Below are positions 7,905 through 17,988 of a stretch of 64,000 bases of DNA, one piece after another. Both the position numbers and the translations under genes were made by a program. Each line of letters begins with the position of its first letter. The stretch's first letter is position 1. This stretch comes from a virus, in IMG/VR virus record IMGVR_UViG_3300003332_000015, positions 1 through 64,000 of that record; one strand, given 5' to 3'. Below the pieces are notes generated by a model. The model was not told where the DNA came from, ran no database searches, and was given only the letters and a program-made list of their open reading frames with translations.

Positions 7905-9515
7905 TTATGCGGGATTATAAAAATTTAAGTCATCTAACATGCTAAACTTAATTGTGCTATCTGAACTTGGTAATACTAAATCATAAATATCTGATAAATT
8001 AGGGTCATAATCTAAATCCATTAATAATATATCTACTGTATCTGTTCCACCATGTGCATATATTACTTCGCCACTAACTCCGACTATACTATTTTGTAAT
8101 TCTGTTCTATCACTACTCTTTACTATAGTAACTTGAGCTCCTTCAATTAAATCAGTTAATGTTAATGTAAAACTTGCCACTACTGAAGTGGTTGCTGAAG
8201 TTCCATTTCTATAAGAAGGAACATCTCCACCTAATACATTTATAGTTACTGCCCCACCACTATTATTATATATTACGGCATCAGTACTATCTGTTATACC
8301 ATATCCACTATATGTAAAATTATTAAAGTTATAAGTACCAGGTGCTGTTATATAAATTGCATGACCTGTTCCATCTGAAATAAATACAAGTCCATCCATA
8401 TTAGTTGTTCCATCAGCATCAATAAGTAATGAACCATCAGCATTTGTTGTATTTGATATTGTATTAAATTTGAATTCTACATCACCAGGGTCTATTTGTC
8501 CACATACATCAAATATATTATTTGTTACAATATGACTTGCGGCATAACTATCATTACCAAAAAGTATTCCATTTTTTAATGATTTAAACAAATTATTTGT
8601 TAAGGTTAATGTATCTATCCCTGTACTACTAAAATCTAAAGTAACACCTGGTCCTGCTGATATAATACTACTACCATCTAAAATAAAGTGTGTTTCTTCT
8701 CCTACTGTTGGATTTCCTAATACATTGATTTTATATATACTATCACTTACAAAAGCATCTTCAAAAATAAGTGTTATTCCACTATCACTAAACCAACTAT
8801 CTCCTACTCCAGTTTGCCCAAATGTTAATACACTTTGACACCCATAAGTATTTGTTGCTAACTCTCTAATAATACCAAAAGCTTTTTGATCTGCTGTACT
8901 ACTATCTTCTAATGCAACTTCAAGAAATGTTCCTCTTGCTCCTGTTAATCCACCAGTAATTGTTAACCCTTGATTACCATATCTAATTATATCTGTGAAA
9001 CAATTTTCTACACCACCTACCGCTTTTACTAATGTTTTATATACTGCACCAATCTGTGTTATTGCTTCTAATGATAATGAAGCTAATGTACCGGCTCTTT
9101 CTGTATAATGTTCATCTACATTATCAAATAAAAATAATTGAGATGTATCTATCATTAAGCACTGCCAGTTTACACCAGCATTGTTATATCTAAATACTGC
9201 TTTATCACTTCCTGCTAAATGAAAACCTACCCTATTTGTACCATCGCCAAGTAATAATTGTGAACCACCTAAAACCTTTGTATCCATAATACCTTGAGGT
9301 AAAACCCATACAAAAATCTGCGTTCCTGTTGATACATTTATTGAAGTAGTTGTAAAATAAGAATCTTCTGTTGATGTACTTACTACAATACCTAAAGAAG
9401 CTGTTGATTCAATCGGATCCGGTGCTTCCGTATAAGCTGTTGGTGCTGCTCCATCCCATGTTTCAGCATCTGCTTGATCCCATATAGTTCTTCCATCTGT
9501 TACTATTACTGACAT
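7905..9515 (-). CDS. Fibre/adhesin with beta-helix character, 536 aa
   Basis: The N-terminal third resembles a lectin-like jelly roll (QIFVWVLPQGI, RVGFHLAGSDKAVFRYNN). The middle has short repeating beta-strand phrases rich in Asn, Thr and Gly (LTLTNNLFKSLKNGILFGND, IVTNNIFDVCGQI), typical of right-handed beta-helices. The C-terminus reads like a small beta-sandwich (SFTLTLTDLIEGAQVTIV). The start overlaps the end of the 9506-9913 gene by ten bases, with AGGATG as the probable ribosome binding site. A virion adhesin is the best inference. Confidence 0.75.
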   Translation of the reverse strand: MSVIVTDGRTIWDQADAETWDGAAPTAYTEAPDPIESTASLGIVVSTSTEDSYFTTTSINVSTGTQIFVWVLPQGIMDTKVLGGSQLLLGDGTNRVGFHLAGSDKAVFRYNNAGVNWQCLMIDTSQLFLFDNVDEHYTERAGTLASLSLEAITQIGAVYKTLVKAVGGVENCFTDIIRYGNQGLTITGGLTGARGTFLEVALEDSSTADQKAFGIIRELATNTYGCQSVLTFGQTGVGDSWFSDSGITLIFEDAFVSDSIYKINVLGNPTVGEETHFILDGSSIISAGPGVTLDFSSTGIDTLTLTNNLFKSLKNGILFGNDSYAASHIVTNNIFDVCGQIDPGDVEFKFNTISNTTNADGSLLIDADGTTNMDGLVFISDGTGHAIYITAPGTYNFNNFTYSGYGITDSTDAVIYNNSGGAVTINVLGGDVPSYRNGTSATTSVVASFTLTLTDLIEGAQVTIVKSSDRTELQNSIVGVSGEVIYAHGGTDTVDILLMDLDYDPNLSDIYDLVLPSSDSTIKFSMLDDLNFYNPA

Positions 9516-9913
9516 TTTTTCATCCTATCATATAGAATAATATTCATAGCTTGGTGAGGCCATATCATTCCTTTATTTAAAGGTGTTTCTATTCTTAATG
9601 ATCTATATTCACTTTTAAAACTTTGATAAGGAGAAGTACTTGCCCGACCACAAATATATAAAACATTCTCAGGATGCTCAAAACTTTCTAATGTTTCATC
9701 TCCTCTTTCATCAACTAGAATAACTGTTAAATCAGAATTAGCATCTATTACTTCTTGAATATTATTAAATTCAGTTACTTCTTTTTTTATTCCTGTTATT
9801 GGAGTCATTATAAATTCATCAACACCAAATTCCCTTAAAGGGAATTCCCATAGATCATGTTCTAATATTGGTGTGTTCCAACCTAATTCCCAAACACCTG
9901 CTACTTTAACCAT
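9506..9913 (-). CDS. Small protein with weak SPOUT methyltransferase-like features, 135 aa
   Basis: The sequence has an alternating strand/helix pattern with phrases resembling the SPOUT (TrmH/SpoU) RNA methyltransferase layout: LTVILVDERGDE, then VLYICGRASTSP where the cofactor loop would be, and a C-terminal MIWPHQAMNIILYDR comparable to the conserved final loop and helix. Residues are not conserved enough for a firm call. It sits between two virion genes and overlaps the next by ten bases, so an assembly factor is equally possible. Confidence 0.55.
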   Translation of the reverse strand: MVKVAGVWELGWNTPILEHDLWEFPLREFGVDEFIMTPITGIKKEVTEFNNIQEVIDANSDLTVILVDERGDETLESFEHPENVLYICGRASTSPYQSFKSEYRSLRIETPLNKGMIWPHQAMNIILYDRMKKCQ

Positions 9914-9916
9914 TAC

Positions 9917-10372
9917 TTATCCTATTACACTTAAAGTATCTTCTTTTAAAGTATTATACCAATCCCTATATAGTTCAGGGTTGATACCCATCAATGCTAG
10001 TATGTCATGTAATGCAAATATCATAACAGACATTTCAGCTGGTTCTAAATATTTTAATAACCTAAGCATATTTCCTAGTTCACCGTCTTGAGCTGTTAAC
10101 GCATTTTCAAATTCAGGGGCTATTGGAAGAACTGCTTTGTATAAAATGAAACGAAGTATTCCTGCTAGGTCTTTATCTATGTTGAAAGTTTTAAACATTT
10201 TATTAATAGGTGAAGCTCCCGCTTCTCTTGCCTCTAATGATATATATTGAGAAATTGCTAATTGAACTTTCCCTTCACCATAGTCATCCCAAATGAAATC
10301 AGGCATACTATCTATTTTATGGTATGTTGCAGTTACTGCTGAATCAAGTGTTATATCTTTTGTTATTCCCAT
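9917..10372 (-). CDS. Hypothetical structural-cluster protein, 151 aa
   Basis: The ATG at 10372 (MGITKDITLDSAV) is preferred over an upstream ATG at 10444 because GGAGAGG lies 8 bases before it. The opening, followed by ATYHKIDSM, resembles small phage proteins that start with an ITK-x-I-x-L strand and occur beside fibre genes. Helical stretches near the C-terminus (EPAEMSVMIFALHDILALM) suggest a compact fold. A fibre accessory role is inferred from position only. Confidence 0.65.
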   Translation of the reverse strand: MGITKDITLDSAVTATYHKIDSMPDFIWDDYGEGKVQLAISQYISLEAREAGASPINKMFKTFNIDKDLAGILRFILYKAVLPIAPEFENALTAQDGELGNMLRLLKYLEPAEMSVMIFALHDILALMGINPELYRDWYNTLKEDTLSVIG

Positions 10373-10444
10373 TATTTTTTCCTCTCCGTTTGTCCATTCA
10401 CCATTTACGGTGTTGTTATAAATATCTTTCATTATGTTCTTCAT

Positions 10445-13426
10445 CTAAAAATTGAACTTTAGTACTACTTTATATGACCATCCTGAAGTTGGGATAGCTA
10501 TTACCCCACCTGCATCAGATATATAATCCGCACTTGTCTCATATATCTGTAGATAACAACTGTTCAAATCTCCATCTATTCCATTTAGCCTTTGCCCATA
10601 CATTGTTGAAGATAAAAAATCTAAATTAGTAACATTATAAATCTTATCTGGAACAGTATCATCTCTTACAAATATCTGTCCTATATACTTATCAAACTCT
10701 ACACCCATATCATGATTTATAGTTATACTTGCTCCTGCTGTCCATGTCGAAGTACTACTCCAGTCTATAACAATAGTACCTTTAAAACTCTTAACTTCCC
10801 AATCTCCACCATAAGGAATCAATTCTAAAGTTGACGTTCCGACCATTACAAGAGTAGATAATTCCTGATCTTCAAGATATATTTTTTGTGCTCCTGTTGG
10901 TGTAACAGTAACTTTTCCTGCACCACTTCCACGTCTTTTGATTATATATTCTGTCAACTGAGTGCTTGCATCCGGCAGAGTAAAAGTATAATCGGTTGCA
11001 TCTGATATATCATAGACTTTACGGAAAGAGGTATCTGCATATGTGGCTACAAGGTTTGGTTTTGTTATTACTACTTTGTAATACCAATCATCCCCTTGAA
11101 GTATAGACGGAGTACCAGAAGAATTTACGTAATAAATACCATAACTTGCTGTTTTAATAACTATCGTATCATCATCAATATTTAAAGGAGTCCACCCGTA
11201 AGTCCTTCCAGCTGTTGAGGAAGTTGAAGCCATATCTTTTATCTCAAATGAGTCACTATCGTTACCTGTTTCTGAAACAAAAACCCTTACACTTAAAGAA
11301 GGTAATGCCCCTGACAACCCATGACTAATATTACTGTTTTGTGTCGGATCATCACCTAGATCAACATCAACCCAGTCCCCTACTCCCGATCCACCTAATT
11401 CATTTAATAACCACCCTGTATCATACCGTAAAGCACTAATAGGCTGTCCTGCTGTAGTTATGTGTTCTGCTTTTATATAACCGAAAGATATGAATGTTTT
11501 AGGTCGAGTCTCGTTTGATGTTCTGGCATCGGGTGAATTAGCAGAATCAAATCCCATATCAGTTCCGCCTGAACCAGAAGCTGCTCCAACTGAATTAGTT
11601 CTACTACTTCCTTTTACAAATACACCAGTAGCAATACCGCCTGGACGGAAGGTAGAATAATCAGAACCCATTAGATTAGCAGTACCAGTCAGCCGTTGAC
11701 CTGCATCATCTAAAGCAATGCCTTCCTGAGTAATTTTAAAAGTTCCTACTGCATCTGTTAGGTCAATTGGACTTGTATCTGCAATAGCATCTGCTTCTGT
11801 TGCATGGAGTGAAATATCTGGAGTTGTGCCGAAGTTAATAAAATAAGTTGTATCTACTACAAGACCTGTAGGTAATGCTCCAGATATTAATTTAAGCCGA
11901 ACCGGGACACCATCTGCATCAGTTCCTAATACCCCACGTGTCATATGCAGAGCGTTATAATCGTCAGTAATTAAAGTAATAAGTTCAGTAGAATCATCAA
12001 CATCATCTGTACTATTTATAACTGCTGTGTCTTGAGTACCCCCTCTTTCATAATATCCAGGGATTGGAGTAGCATAAAATAAAGTTCCAGAAGCTGAAAG
12101 ATCTGCTCCACCTGCTTCGACATGCATATCATTATAAACATGTCCTATCTCTGAAAAGAGATTAAAATAATTAGCCTGAGAAAAAGAATCATGTGTAAAT
12201 GGTAAATAACCTTGACCTGATCTATCTTTATATTTAGGAAAAGATATTAAAGCAGAAATAGGTACTCCACCATCTTGATTAATAGTTAGTTCTGGTAGTT
12301 GAACAAAAGCATCAATAGTTGTTGTGTCTACACAAGTACCAACATGTACTTTATACTCAGTTATATTTAAAGACCCTAAAGGAATCATTAAACCATCATA
12401 TCCTAAATATCTTTCAACTCCTGCTGTTAAGCCAGTAAACTCTTCTATTAAACCTAATTTTCCAACTGTAATTAAAGTATCTGGTCCTGCTGTTTCTAAA
12501 GCAAAACCTGCTACAATACTTTTTTCAAAGTCTCTATTATCAGCTAAATATAATTTACCATCTGATGAAAAATAAACTAGTTCACCAGCATCAATACTCT
12601 CTCCAGTAGTTGCTTCAATACTTGAGCCTCCAGCTGCTGCAGTACTAGCCCCACCTGACACACCATCAAAATCAAATTGTTCTATTTGATCACCCCTAAT
12701 AACTGTTTCTAAAGCTCCTCTTGTTATTTTAGATAAAGCATGCCCTCTTGATGGAAAGTCCGGTTGAATAGGGGATACTGCATCGGTTCCTTCTAATACT
12801 TGTAAAACTCCAAAGTCATCTATATAAACTATATCTATTCTTCCATCAACTGTATCTGGTATAACTGATGTATTTCCTCCAGTAAAAGTAAAAGGATTAT
12901 TTAAAACAAGAACATCCCCTGCAGAAACAAATACTACATTTGAAGGAAGTTCAAGTGGTATTGTTTTTAAGTTATCTTTTTTATCATCTAAAGTTGGTAC
13001 TAAGGAAATTGTTCTTCTTGTATAATCAAAAGTTGTTTGTAAAACATTACCTGAATCATAAGCACATCTACCAATAATAACATCATCTGATAGTATACTA
13101 CCATAAGCAACAGCTATAATATCTGCATAGTTGTTTGAAACATTATCCCATACAAACCTTGCTACTATATAAGGAGTAGAAACCGAAACAGTTATATCAA
13201 CTACAAGTTCAGTTTCTAATCGAATACTAATTTCATTTGTATTATCTTCTATAAACGAAACAAGAGGAGATAGTTGAACTGTTGTTGCATTTACATAAGA
13301 AAGGAAACCACCTTCATAGATTCCTCTTTGAATTAATTTGTAATTGAGTTTGTTAAAAACTTCTGATCTTCCAGGTTCTTTATAATTAAAACTTATTGTT
13401 TGAGTTCCGTAATCTGTTACACCCAT
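10445..13426 (-). CDS. Long tail fibre/baseplate fibre protein, 993 aa
   Basis: The first ~150 residues (MGVTDYGTQTISFNYKEPG, then FNKLNYKLIQRGIYEGG) closely match the N-terminus of the 14576-17971 protein, so the two fibres probably dock to the same virion site. Further along are fibre-type segments (ALPTGLVVDTTYFINFG; HVYNDMHVEAGG) and a beta-rich C-terminus (ITINHDMGVEFDKYIGQIFV). A promoter motif at 13458-13470 and AAGGTAAG precede the start. It probably forms a trimeric fibre contacting the host; the distal receptor domain is not recognisable. Confidence 0.85.
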   Translation of the reverse strand: MGVTDYGTQTISFNYKEPGRSEVFNKLNYKLIQRGIYEGGFLSYVNATTVQLSPLVSFIEDNTNEISIRLETELVVDITVSVSTPYIVARFVWDNVSNNYADIIAVAYGSILSDDVIIGRCAYDSGNVLQTTFDYTRRTISLVPTLDDKKDNLKTIPLELPSNVVFVSAGDVLVLNNPFTFTGGNTSVIPDTVDGRIDIVYIDDFGVLQVLEGTDAVSPIQPDFPSRGHALSKITRGALETVIRGDQIEQFDFDGVSGGASTAAAGGSSIEATTGESIDAGELVYFSSDGKLYLADNRDFEKSIVAGFALETAGPDTLITVGKLGLIEEFTGLTAGVERYLGYDGLMIPLGSLNITEYKVHVGTCVDTTTIDAFVQLPELTINQDGGVPISALISFPKYKDRSGQGYLPFTHDSFSQANYFNLFSEIGHVYNDMHVEAGGADLSASGTLFYATPIPGYYERGGTQDTAVINSTDDVDDSTELITLITDDYNALHMTRGVLGTDADGVPVRLKLISGALPTGLVVDTTYFINFGTTPDISLHATEADAIADTSPIDLTDAVGTFKITQEGIALDDAGQRLTGTANLMGSDYSTFRPGGIATGVFVKGSSRTNSVGAASGSGGTDMGFDSANSPDARTSNETRPKTFISFGYIKAEHITTAGQPISALRYDTGWLLNELGGSGVGDWVDVDLGDDPTQNSNISHGLSGALPSLSVRVFVSETGNDSDSFEIKDMASTSSTAGRTYGWTPLNIDDDTIVIKTASYGIYYVNSSGTPSILQGDDWYYKVVITKPNLVATYADTSFRKVYDISDATDYTFTLPDASTQLTEYIIKRRGSGAGKVTVTPTGAQKIYLEDQELSTLVMVGTSTLELIPYGGDWEVKSFKGTIVIDWSSTSTWTAGASITINHDMGVEFDKYIGQIFVRDDTVPDKIYNVTNLDFLSSTMYGQRLNGIDGDLNSCYLQIYETSADYISDAGGVIAIPTSGWSYKVVLKFNF

Positions 13427-13457
13427 ATTATTTTCTTACCTTCTATATCTTGTTGTT

Positions 13458-13470
13458 ATTATATTAGTAA
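13458..13470 (-). promoter_or_regulatory. Late-promoter motif
   Basis: Minus-strand TTACTAATATAAT, exact match, about 31 bases before the 10445-13426 fibre start. Confidence 0.65.
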
Positions 13471-13549
13471 TAAAAATTGTATTTAAAAAAGAGTAAAAAT
13501 TTATTATTGTATAAGTGTAGAACCAAAAACAAAATGAAGGAGTTTAAAA

Positions 13550-13939
13550 ATGAATTGGTTAATATTATTGTTTGCATTGGAAATGGGTTATGCACCCATA
13601 TATAGTAGTTTGAATGTTCTTCCTGAGTCAATAAATCACAGTATAACTGAGAATATAGGTTATGTTATTTTTGAAGCAGAAGTTGTTGTATGGGATACTT
13701 TGTTTGTTGGTGGAGCTACTAAAACATATGTGCAAGGTAAAGATAATGATGTAACAAATTATTATCCATTTGAAAGTGATTACCTATTTAATGCTGGATT
13801 AAGATTTGGACAAATTGAATTAGGGTATAGGCACCTTTGTTTACACCCATCACGTCCTTATGAGATATACTATGAGTCACAGCAGAGCACTGATGCAGGG
13901 TATAATGAGTTTTATATTAGAATGGATCATAAATTATAA
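13550..13939 (+). CDS. Predicted exported protein, only plus-strand gene, 129 aa
   Basis: This is the only supported gene on the plus strand, wedged between two fibre genes. AAGGAG lies 8 bases before the ATG. A short hydrophobic N-terminus (MNWLILLFALEMGYAPIYS) may be a signal peptide. The rest alternates aromatic and polar residues (LFNAGLRFGQIELGYRHL; GYNEFYIRMDHKL), as in outer-membrane beta-barrels. A possible -10 (TATAAG) lies near 13514-13519. Opposite orientation and isolation fit an accessory (moron-type) gene. No enzymatic residues are evident. Confidence 0.7.
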   Translation: MNWLILLFALEMGYAPIYSSLNVLPESINHSITENIGYVIFEAEVVVWDTLFVGGATKTYVQGKDNDVTNYYPFESDYLFNAGLRFGQIELGYRHLCLHPSRPYEIYYESQQSTDAGYNEFYIRMDHKL

Positions 13940-14338
13940 AGGAGATAATAAGCCCCAATTTCCCAACTCATTAACATAGTTTCCAGTAAAAGATAAGGCT
14001 ACTCCTGCACTGACGGTGAACTACAATAATGTATCAAAACTGACTTTGAACCCCTACGCAATTACATTGCCGGTTTTTGGAAATAATAAAGATGCGTAAA
14101 CATCAGTAATATTAATAAATATTAATATATGTGGCTTATTAATATAGTTCACATCATCACTTCTGAAGATCATATTAGAAATCCAGTTTGCTGTTTTCAC
14201 AGAAAGCCCGTTTGTATATTTTATAATTTATCTACTCCTTCACATCAATGCTAGAAAATCTCCAAGCACTATTTATAAGACTATCTCTTAATTAACCACG
14301 CACTACCAAAAGTAATATTTCATTATTTACCTAACCTC
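13940..14338. other. Gene-poor 400-base gap with decayed coding traces
   Basis: No convincing gene is present. On the minus strand, short protein-like pieces appear in different frames, broken by stops: RDSLINSAWRFSSIDVKE around 14231-14287 and a 48-codon stretch at 14054-14200 reading VKTANWISNMIFRSDD near its start. This looks like an old gene decayed by frameshifts. A ribosome-binding-site-like AAAGGAG follows the plus-strand stop at 13939 but leads to no ORF. Confidence 0.4.
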
Positions 14339-14554
14339 TTATTTAATTTTATATTCGGGTAATATATGTTGATTAGACAAAGAATAAAACTGATAACCAT
14401 ATAATGTTGCTATACCTATACCAATTACCACTAATATAGTCTGTTCAACTTCATTTAATTCATAACTAATATTTGTATAATCAGTTGGAATATCTGAGGT
14501 TGTAACGCACGAACATATACTTACTAATAGCATTATTATAACTACTATTTTCAT
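14339..14554 (-). CDS. Small lipoprotein, 71 aa
   Basis: An N-terminal signal (MKIVVIIMLLVSICSC) ends in a lipobox-like VSIC/ISCS context, followed by a short polar segment and a second hydrophobic helix (TILVVIGIGIATLYGYQF). AGGAG lies 8 bases upstream of the ATG, 22 bases after the propeller-fibre stop. The periplasmic part is too short for a spanin. It might be a superinfection or envelope-modifying factor, but nothing specific shows that. Confidence 0.6.
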   Translation of the reverse strand: MKIVVIIMLLVSICSCVTTSDIPTDYTNISYELNEVEQTILVVIGIGIATLYGYQFYSLSNQHILPEYKIK

Positions 14555-14575
14555 AATTACTCTCCTATTACATTT

Positions 14576-17500
14576 CTATCTTAAACTACTATTAAAATCC
14601 ATATTATTATCATTGGATATTAACCACTGTTTATTAGACGTACTTCTGTAATTGTAAACATCCATAAACGGTGTTGTATTATGTCCCATACCTAAATATA
14701 AACCATCAGATGAAAACGCAACACCGTTTATAGAACCAGTAGGAAGTGACACTAAATCAGGCATTTCTATAAAGACACCTTTATCAATCCTATACATGAG
14801 AAAATAAGGGGTTGCGGCCATTCCTATTATTAGTCTACTACCATCATCTGAAAATTTCAGATGGTAAATAGTACTCGATGGAGTATTATTGATAAGTATA
14901 CGTTCAAAAGCGTCATCTATGTATTTATATAACCATAAATATGTAGATGTCGCAGAACCTAAAGCTAAATAATTATCAGTTTTAGAAAACGCAATACCAC
15001 TAACAGATAAACTAGGTAATGTATCAAATGGACTAACAAGTGCTGTAAAAGTATCACCACTTCGTTTGTACACAATTACGTAGGGGTCCGATGACGTACC
15101 TACTGCTAAATACTTATTACCTAACGAAAACGATATAGACTCACCTTGGCCTACAGGCAACGTAGATGGATTAGGTAGCTTTATATATGTATCTCCGTTT
15201 CGTTTATAAATAGATACAGAGGGGCTAGTATCATGAGCTATCGCTAAATATACACCATCTGAAGAGAATTCAATCTCATTACTGTTACCAGTAGGAGGTG
15301 TATCTGGGGCATCAACAGTCAATCGTATAAATGTATCCCCAATCCGTTTATAAATATATAAAAAAGGTTCAGCTGACATTCCTACAACTAAATGTTCTCC
15401 ATCTGGTGAAAAGCGTGAAGACCATGCAGTTCCAATAGGTATTGTATCAGGTGCATCTGTCACTAATAGAGTAAGAGTACTGCCACTTCTTTTATAAATG
15501 CTTAAATAAGGTGATGACGTATTAGGAACTGCAAAGTATATGCTATCAGGCGAAAACGAAACCCTTCTCCCATTTCCAGTAGGTAAAGTAGAAGGATCAG
15601 CGAGTCTAGTTAAAGGGGCATCTACTATACCACTACCTTTATATGTTAATTCAATGTGATCACCTTTATGTAAGTGTAATGCACCTATCACCCCTTTAGT
15701 TGTAACAAACTTGTCTTTATAAGTAATACTATGTTCTACATCACTTTGAGTAATAGTAGAGATACTTGATGCTAAAATATCAATCACATCTCCTTCAACC
15801 GGATTTGTAGGTAATTGTAATTCCACATTATCTGTAATTAGATATCGATAGCCTGATTCTAAAGTAATGTCTGAACTAATCACTTCTCTTGATACAATCG
15901 CTGATTGTGGGTTAGCTAAATGCCTCTCTAAGATTGCACCATCCTGTATCCCTTGTCCTGTTCTTACATCATTAGTTAGCTGTTGTATTGCACTGCTTAT
16001 TGGAGTATTTATATCAATTGTACGTGGTATAAATGCATCTGGTATTGCTTCGAAGATCATAGACTGTTGTTGGAAGTATTGTTCTGCATCGTCACTGCTT
16101 GTAATAGTTGGTTTTACTCCGTCCCATGAGTATATACGGAGGTATTCAAAATCTGAATTGGCTTGATTTGTTCCTATATTACTATTTCCAATATGCAACA
16201 AAGGAAAAGTGGACGTTTTTACATCAGGATTCGATTGATCCCACAAAGTATATTCATGAATTGTTCCATCTTCTTCTATAATTATAAAATCTGAACTGTC
16301 TTGTTCACTTAAAACTAGATTTGCTAGAACTATAAATCTTAATTTTTGATTTAAGTTTATATAAGATGTTCCATCGTCAAATCTATTACCTACCAAATAA
16401 GATACTATTCCTCCATCTTGCCACGTTAAATAAAATCTATCAGTTGATCCTGCATTATAATTTAATTGGAATTTATGTGTTTCATCTAATTTCCAGAAAA
16501 ATAAAGCATGATAAATACTTGTATCATAAGCAAACTTAGGTTCTACAATCATATCAATAGCAAACTTATCCGGCATAGTAAAAGCTTCATCTATCACATC
16601 TGCTGAGTGTGTGCCGTCTACGAAGGGGAAGAGGGTTGTTCCTTCTGTTATTTGTATATTCTTCCAATATGTACCTACTCCGGCAGTTGCATCTATATAA
16701 TTAGCATAAGGATAAGCTGAAATAGAATCCCCAATATTTTCAACATCACAAATTACCCATAATTCAATAGTATTATCATCTAACCACTTATAAGTTATAT
16801 CAGTTAAAGCTACTATAAAATTAGATACAACATGAGTATCCCAATTTACACGAACACCACTATTATGCGCCGTATCAGAGTTCCAAATTTGTAACTGTGT
16901 GTCATTAGCAGTTCCACGTCTTGCTGTACCATGTACCACACATTTTTGTTGTGTGGAAATATAAGATGCCGAAACTAATCCATCATAGGTTGACCCTGCG
17001 GTCGTAATAAAATACCATGATGCTCCTCCCAATATTTTTTTAATTACAGTTACATTGTCTTTAGTTTTATCCCAATTCCCAGTAGTCAAATCAGTAGGAT
17101 CAGTAACAAGGTTTGTGTATTCTTCTCCAATGAACTTAGGTATTATTGTATTGTCTATTGCAGGACGTTTTGCATTAACGACTTCTACTTCAATGAAGTC
17201 ATTTATAATAAGATTATTATTACTTATTTGTACTATATCGGCACCTGTTATATAAGTTTTAGAAGCTCCTCTTTGTATTTCACATAATACAAATTTTGAA
17301 CCGTAACTTGGTGTTTCAGGACTTGCTGAGTCAACTCCTTCAAGTACACCAAAATTTCCATCTGACTTTAAATAAATTATATCATTTCTTCCTAAAGTTG
17401 TATCAGAAATAATAGCTGAGTTTCCTGAACTTACTACAATACTTTCCAGTCCTGTATTGATTGTTCCACCTTGAATTAAAACAGTATTTGTATATGGCTC

Positions 17501-17971
17501 TTGTGGTAATACTTTGAATTCAGAATTTTTAATAATATCTTCAGTAATAAGTACTGTACTTTTTCTACTATAATCAAAAAATGTTTCAAGAGTTGTAACA
17601 TCGTAAACAGTTCTACCAAAAATTAAATCGTCTACATCTAAACTTGCATAGTCAACCATTAAAATATCAGCATAATTATTTTCAGTATTACTCCAATCAA
17701 ATCGTAGTATACAATAAGTAGCACTTGATGCAACTAAAAGCTCTATTATACTTGCAGTTTTAATTCTTACACTAACACCAGTTGTTGAATCTTCAACATA
17801 TACTATAAAAGGAGCTAAACTAATATGAGTAGGGTCAACATAAGTTAATCCTCCTCCTTCATATATTCCTTTTTGAGTTATTTTATAATTTAATTTATTA
17901 AAGTTTTCAGATTTACCTGGTTCTTTAAAATCGAACGAGATAGTCTGAGTTCCATAGTCAGTAACACCCAT
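14576..17971 (-). CDS. Tail fibre with lectin-like domain and seven-bladed beta-propeller, 1131 aa
   Basis: The N-terminus (MGVTDYGTQTISFDFKEPGK) is paralogous to the 10445-13426 fibre. The middle carries a concanavalin/LamG-like domain (KFQLNYNAGSTDRFYLTWQ). The last ~330 residues hold seven repeats of about 45 residues, each built as VSFSPDSIYFAV then SIYKRSGSTLTLL or a close variant (FSPDGEHLVVGM; FSSDGVYLAIAH; FSLGNKYLAVGT; FSKTDNYLALGS; FSDDGSRLIIGM; FSSDGLYLGMGH). Seven blades make a closed WD40/YVTN-like propeller, a plausible receptor-binding tip. Between lies a short helical region (SAIQQLTNDVRTGQGIQ). A degenerate late-promoter motif precedes the gene. Confidence 0.85.
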   Translation of the reverse strand: MGVTDYGTQTISFDFKEPGKSENFNKLNYKITQKGIYEGGGLTYVDPTHISLAPFIVYVEDSTTGVSVRIKTASIIELLVASSATYCILRFDWSNTENNYADILMVDYASLDVDDLIFGRTVYDVTTLETFFDYSRKSTVLITEDIIKNSEFKVLPQEPYTNTVLIQGGTINTGLESIVVSSGNSAIISDTTLGRNDIIYLKSDGNFGVLEGVDSASPETPSYGSKFVLCEIQRGASKTYITGADIVQISNNNLIINDFIEVEVVNAKRPAIDNTIIPKFIGEEYTNLVTDPTDLTTGNWDKTKDNVTVIKKILGGASWYFITTAGSTYDGLVSASYISTQQKCVVHGTARRGTANDTQLQIWNSDTAHNSGVRVNWDTHVVSNFIVALTDITYKWLDDNTIELWVICDVENIGDSISAYPYANYIDATAGVGTYWKNIQITEGTTLFPFVDGTHSADVIDEAFTMPDKFAIDMIVEPKFAYDTSIYHALFFWKLDETHKFQLNYNAGSTDRFYLTWQDGGIVSYLVGNRFDDGTSYINLNQKLRFIVLANLVLSEQDSSDFIIIEEDGTIHEYTLWDQSNPDVKTSTFPLLHIGNSNIGTNQANSDFEYLRIYSWDGVKPTITSSDDAEQYFQQQSMIFEAIPDAFIPRTIDINTPISSAIQQLTNDVRTGQGIQDGAILERHLANPQSAIVSREVISSDITLESGYRYLITDNVELQLPTNPVEGDVIDILASSISTITQSDVEHSITYKDKFVTTKGVIGALHLHKGDHIELTYKGSGIVDAPLTRLADPSTLPTGNGRRVSFSPDSIYFAVPNTSSPYLSIYKRSGSTLTLLVTDAPDTIPIGTAWSSRFSPDGEHLVVGMSAEPFLYIYKRIGDTFIRLTVDAPDTPPTGNSNEIEFSSDGVYLAIAHDTSPSVSIYKRNGDTYIKLPNPSTLPVGQGESISFSLGNKYLAVGTSSDPYVIVYKRSGDTFTALVSPFDTLPSLSVSGIAFSKTDNYLALGSATSTYLWLYKYIDDAFERILINNTPSSTIYHLKFSDDGSRLIIGMAATPYFLMYRIDKGVFIEMPDLVSLPTGSINGVAFSSDGLYLGMGHNTTPFMDVYNYRSTSNKQWLISNDNNMDFNSSLR

Positions 17972-17988
17972 ATTTTATTTATCCTCTT

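Noticed and set aside
12324-12575. Plus-strand ORF inside the 10445-13426 fibre
   Set aside because: Antisense shadow of a clear fibre gene, no ribosome binding site or motif.
14339-14554. Unimolecular spanin
   Set aside because: Lipobox and transmembrane helix are present, but the segment between them is about 20 residues, too short to cross the periplasm.
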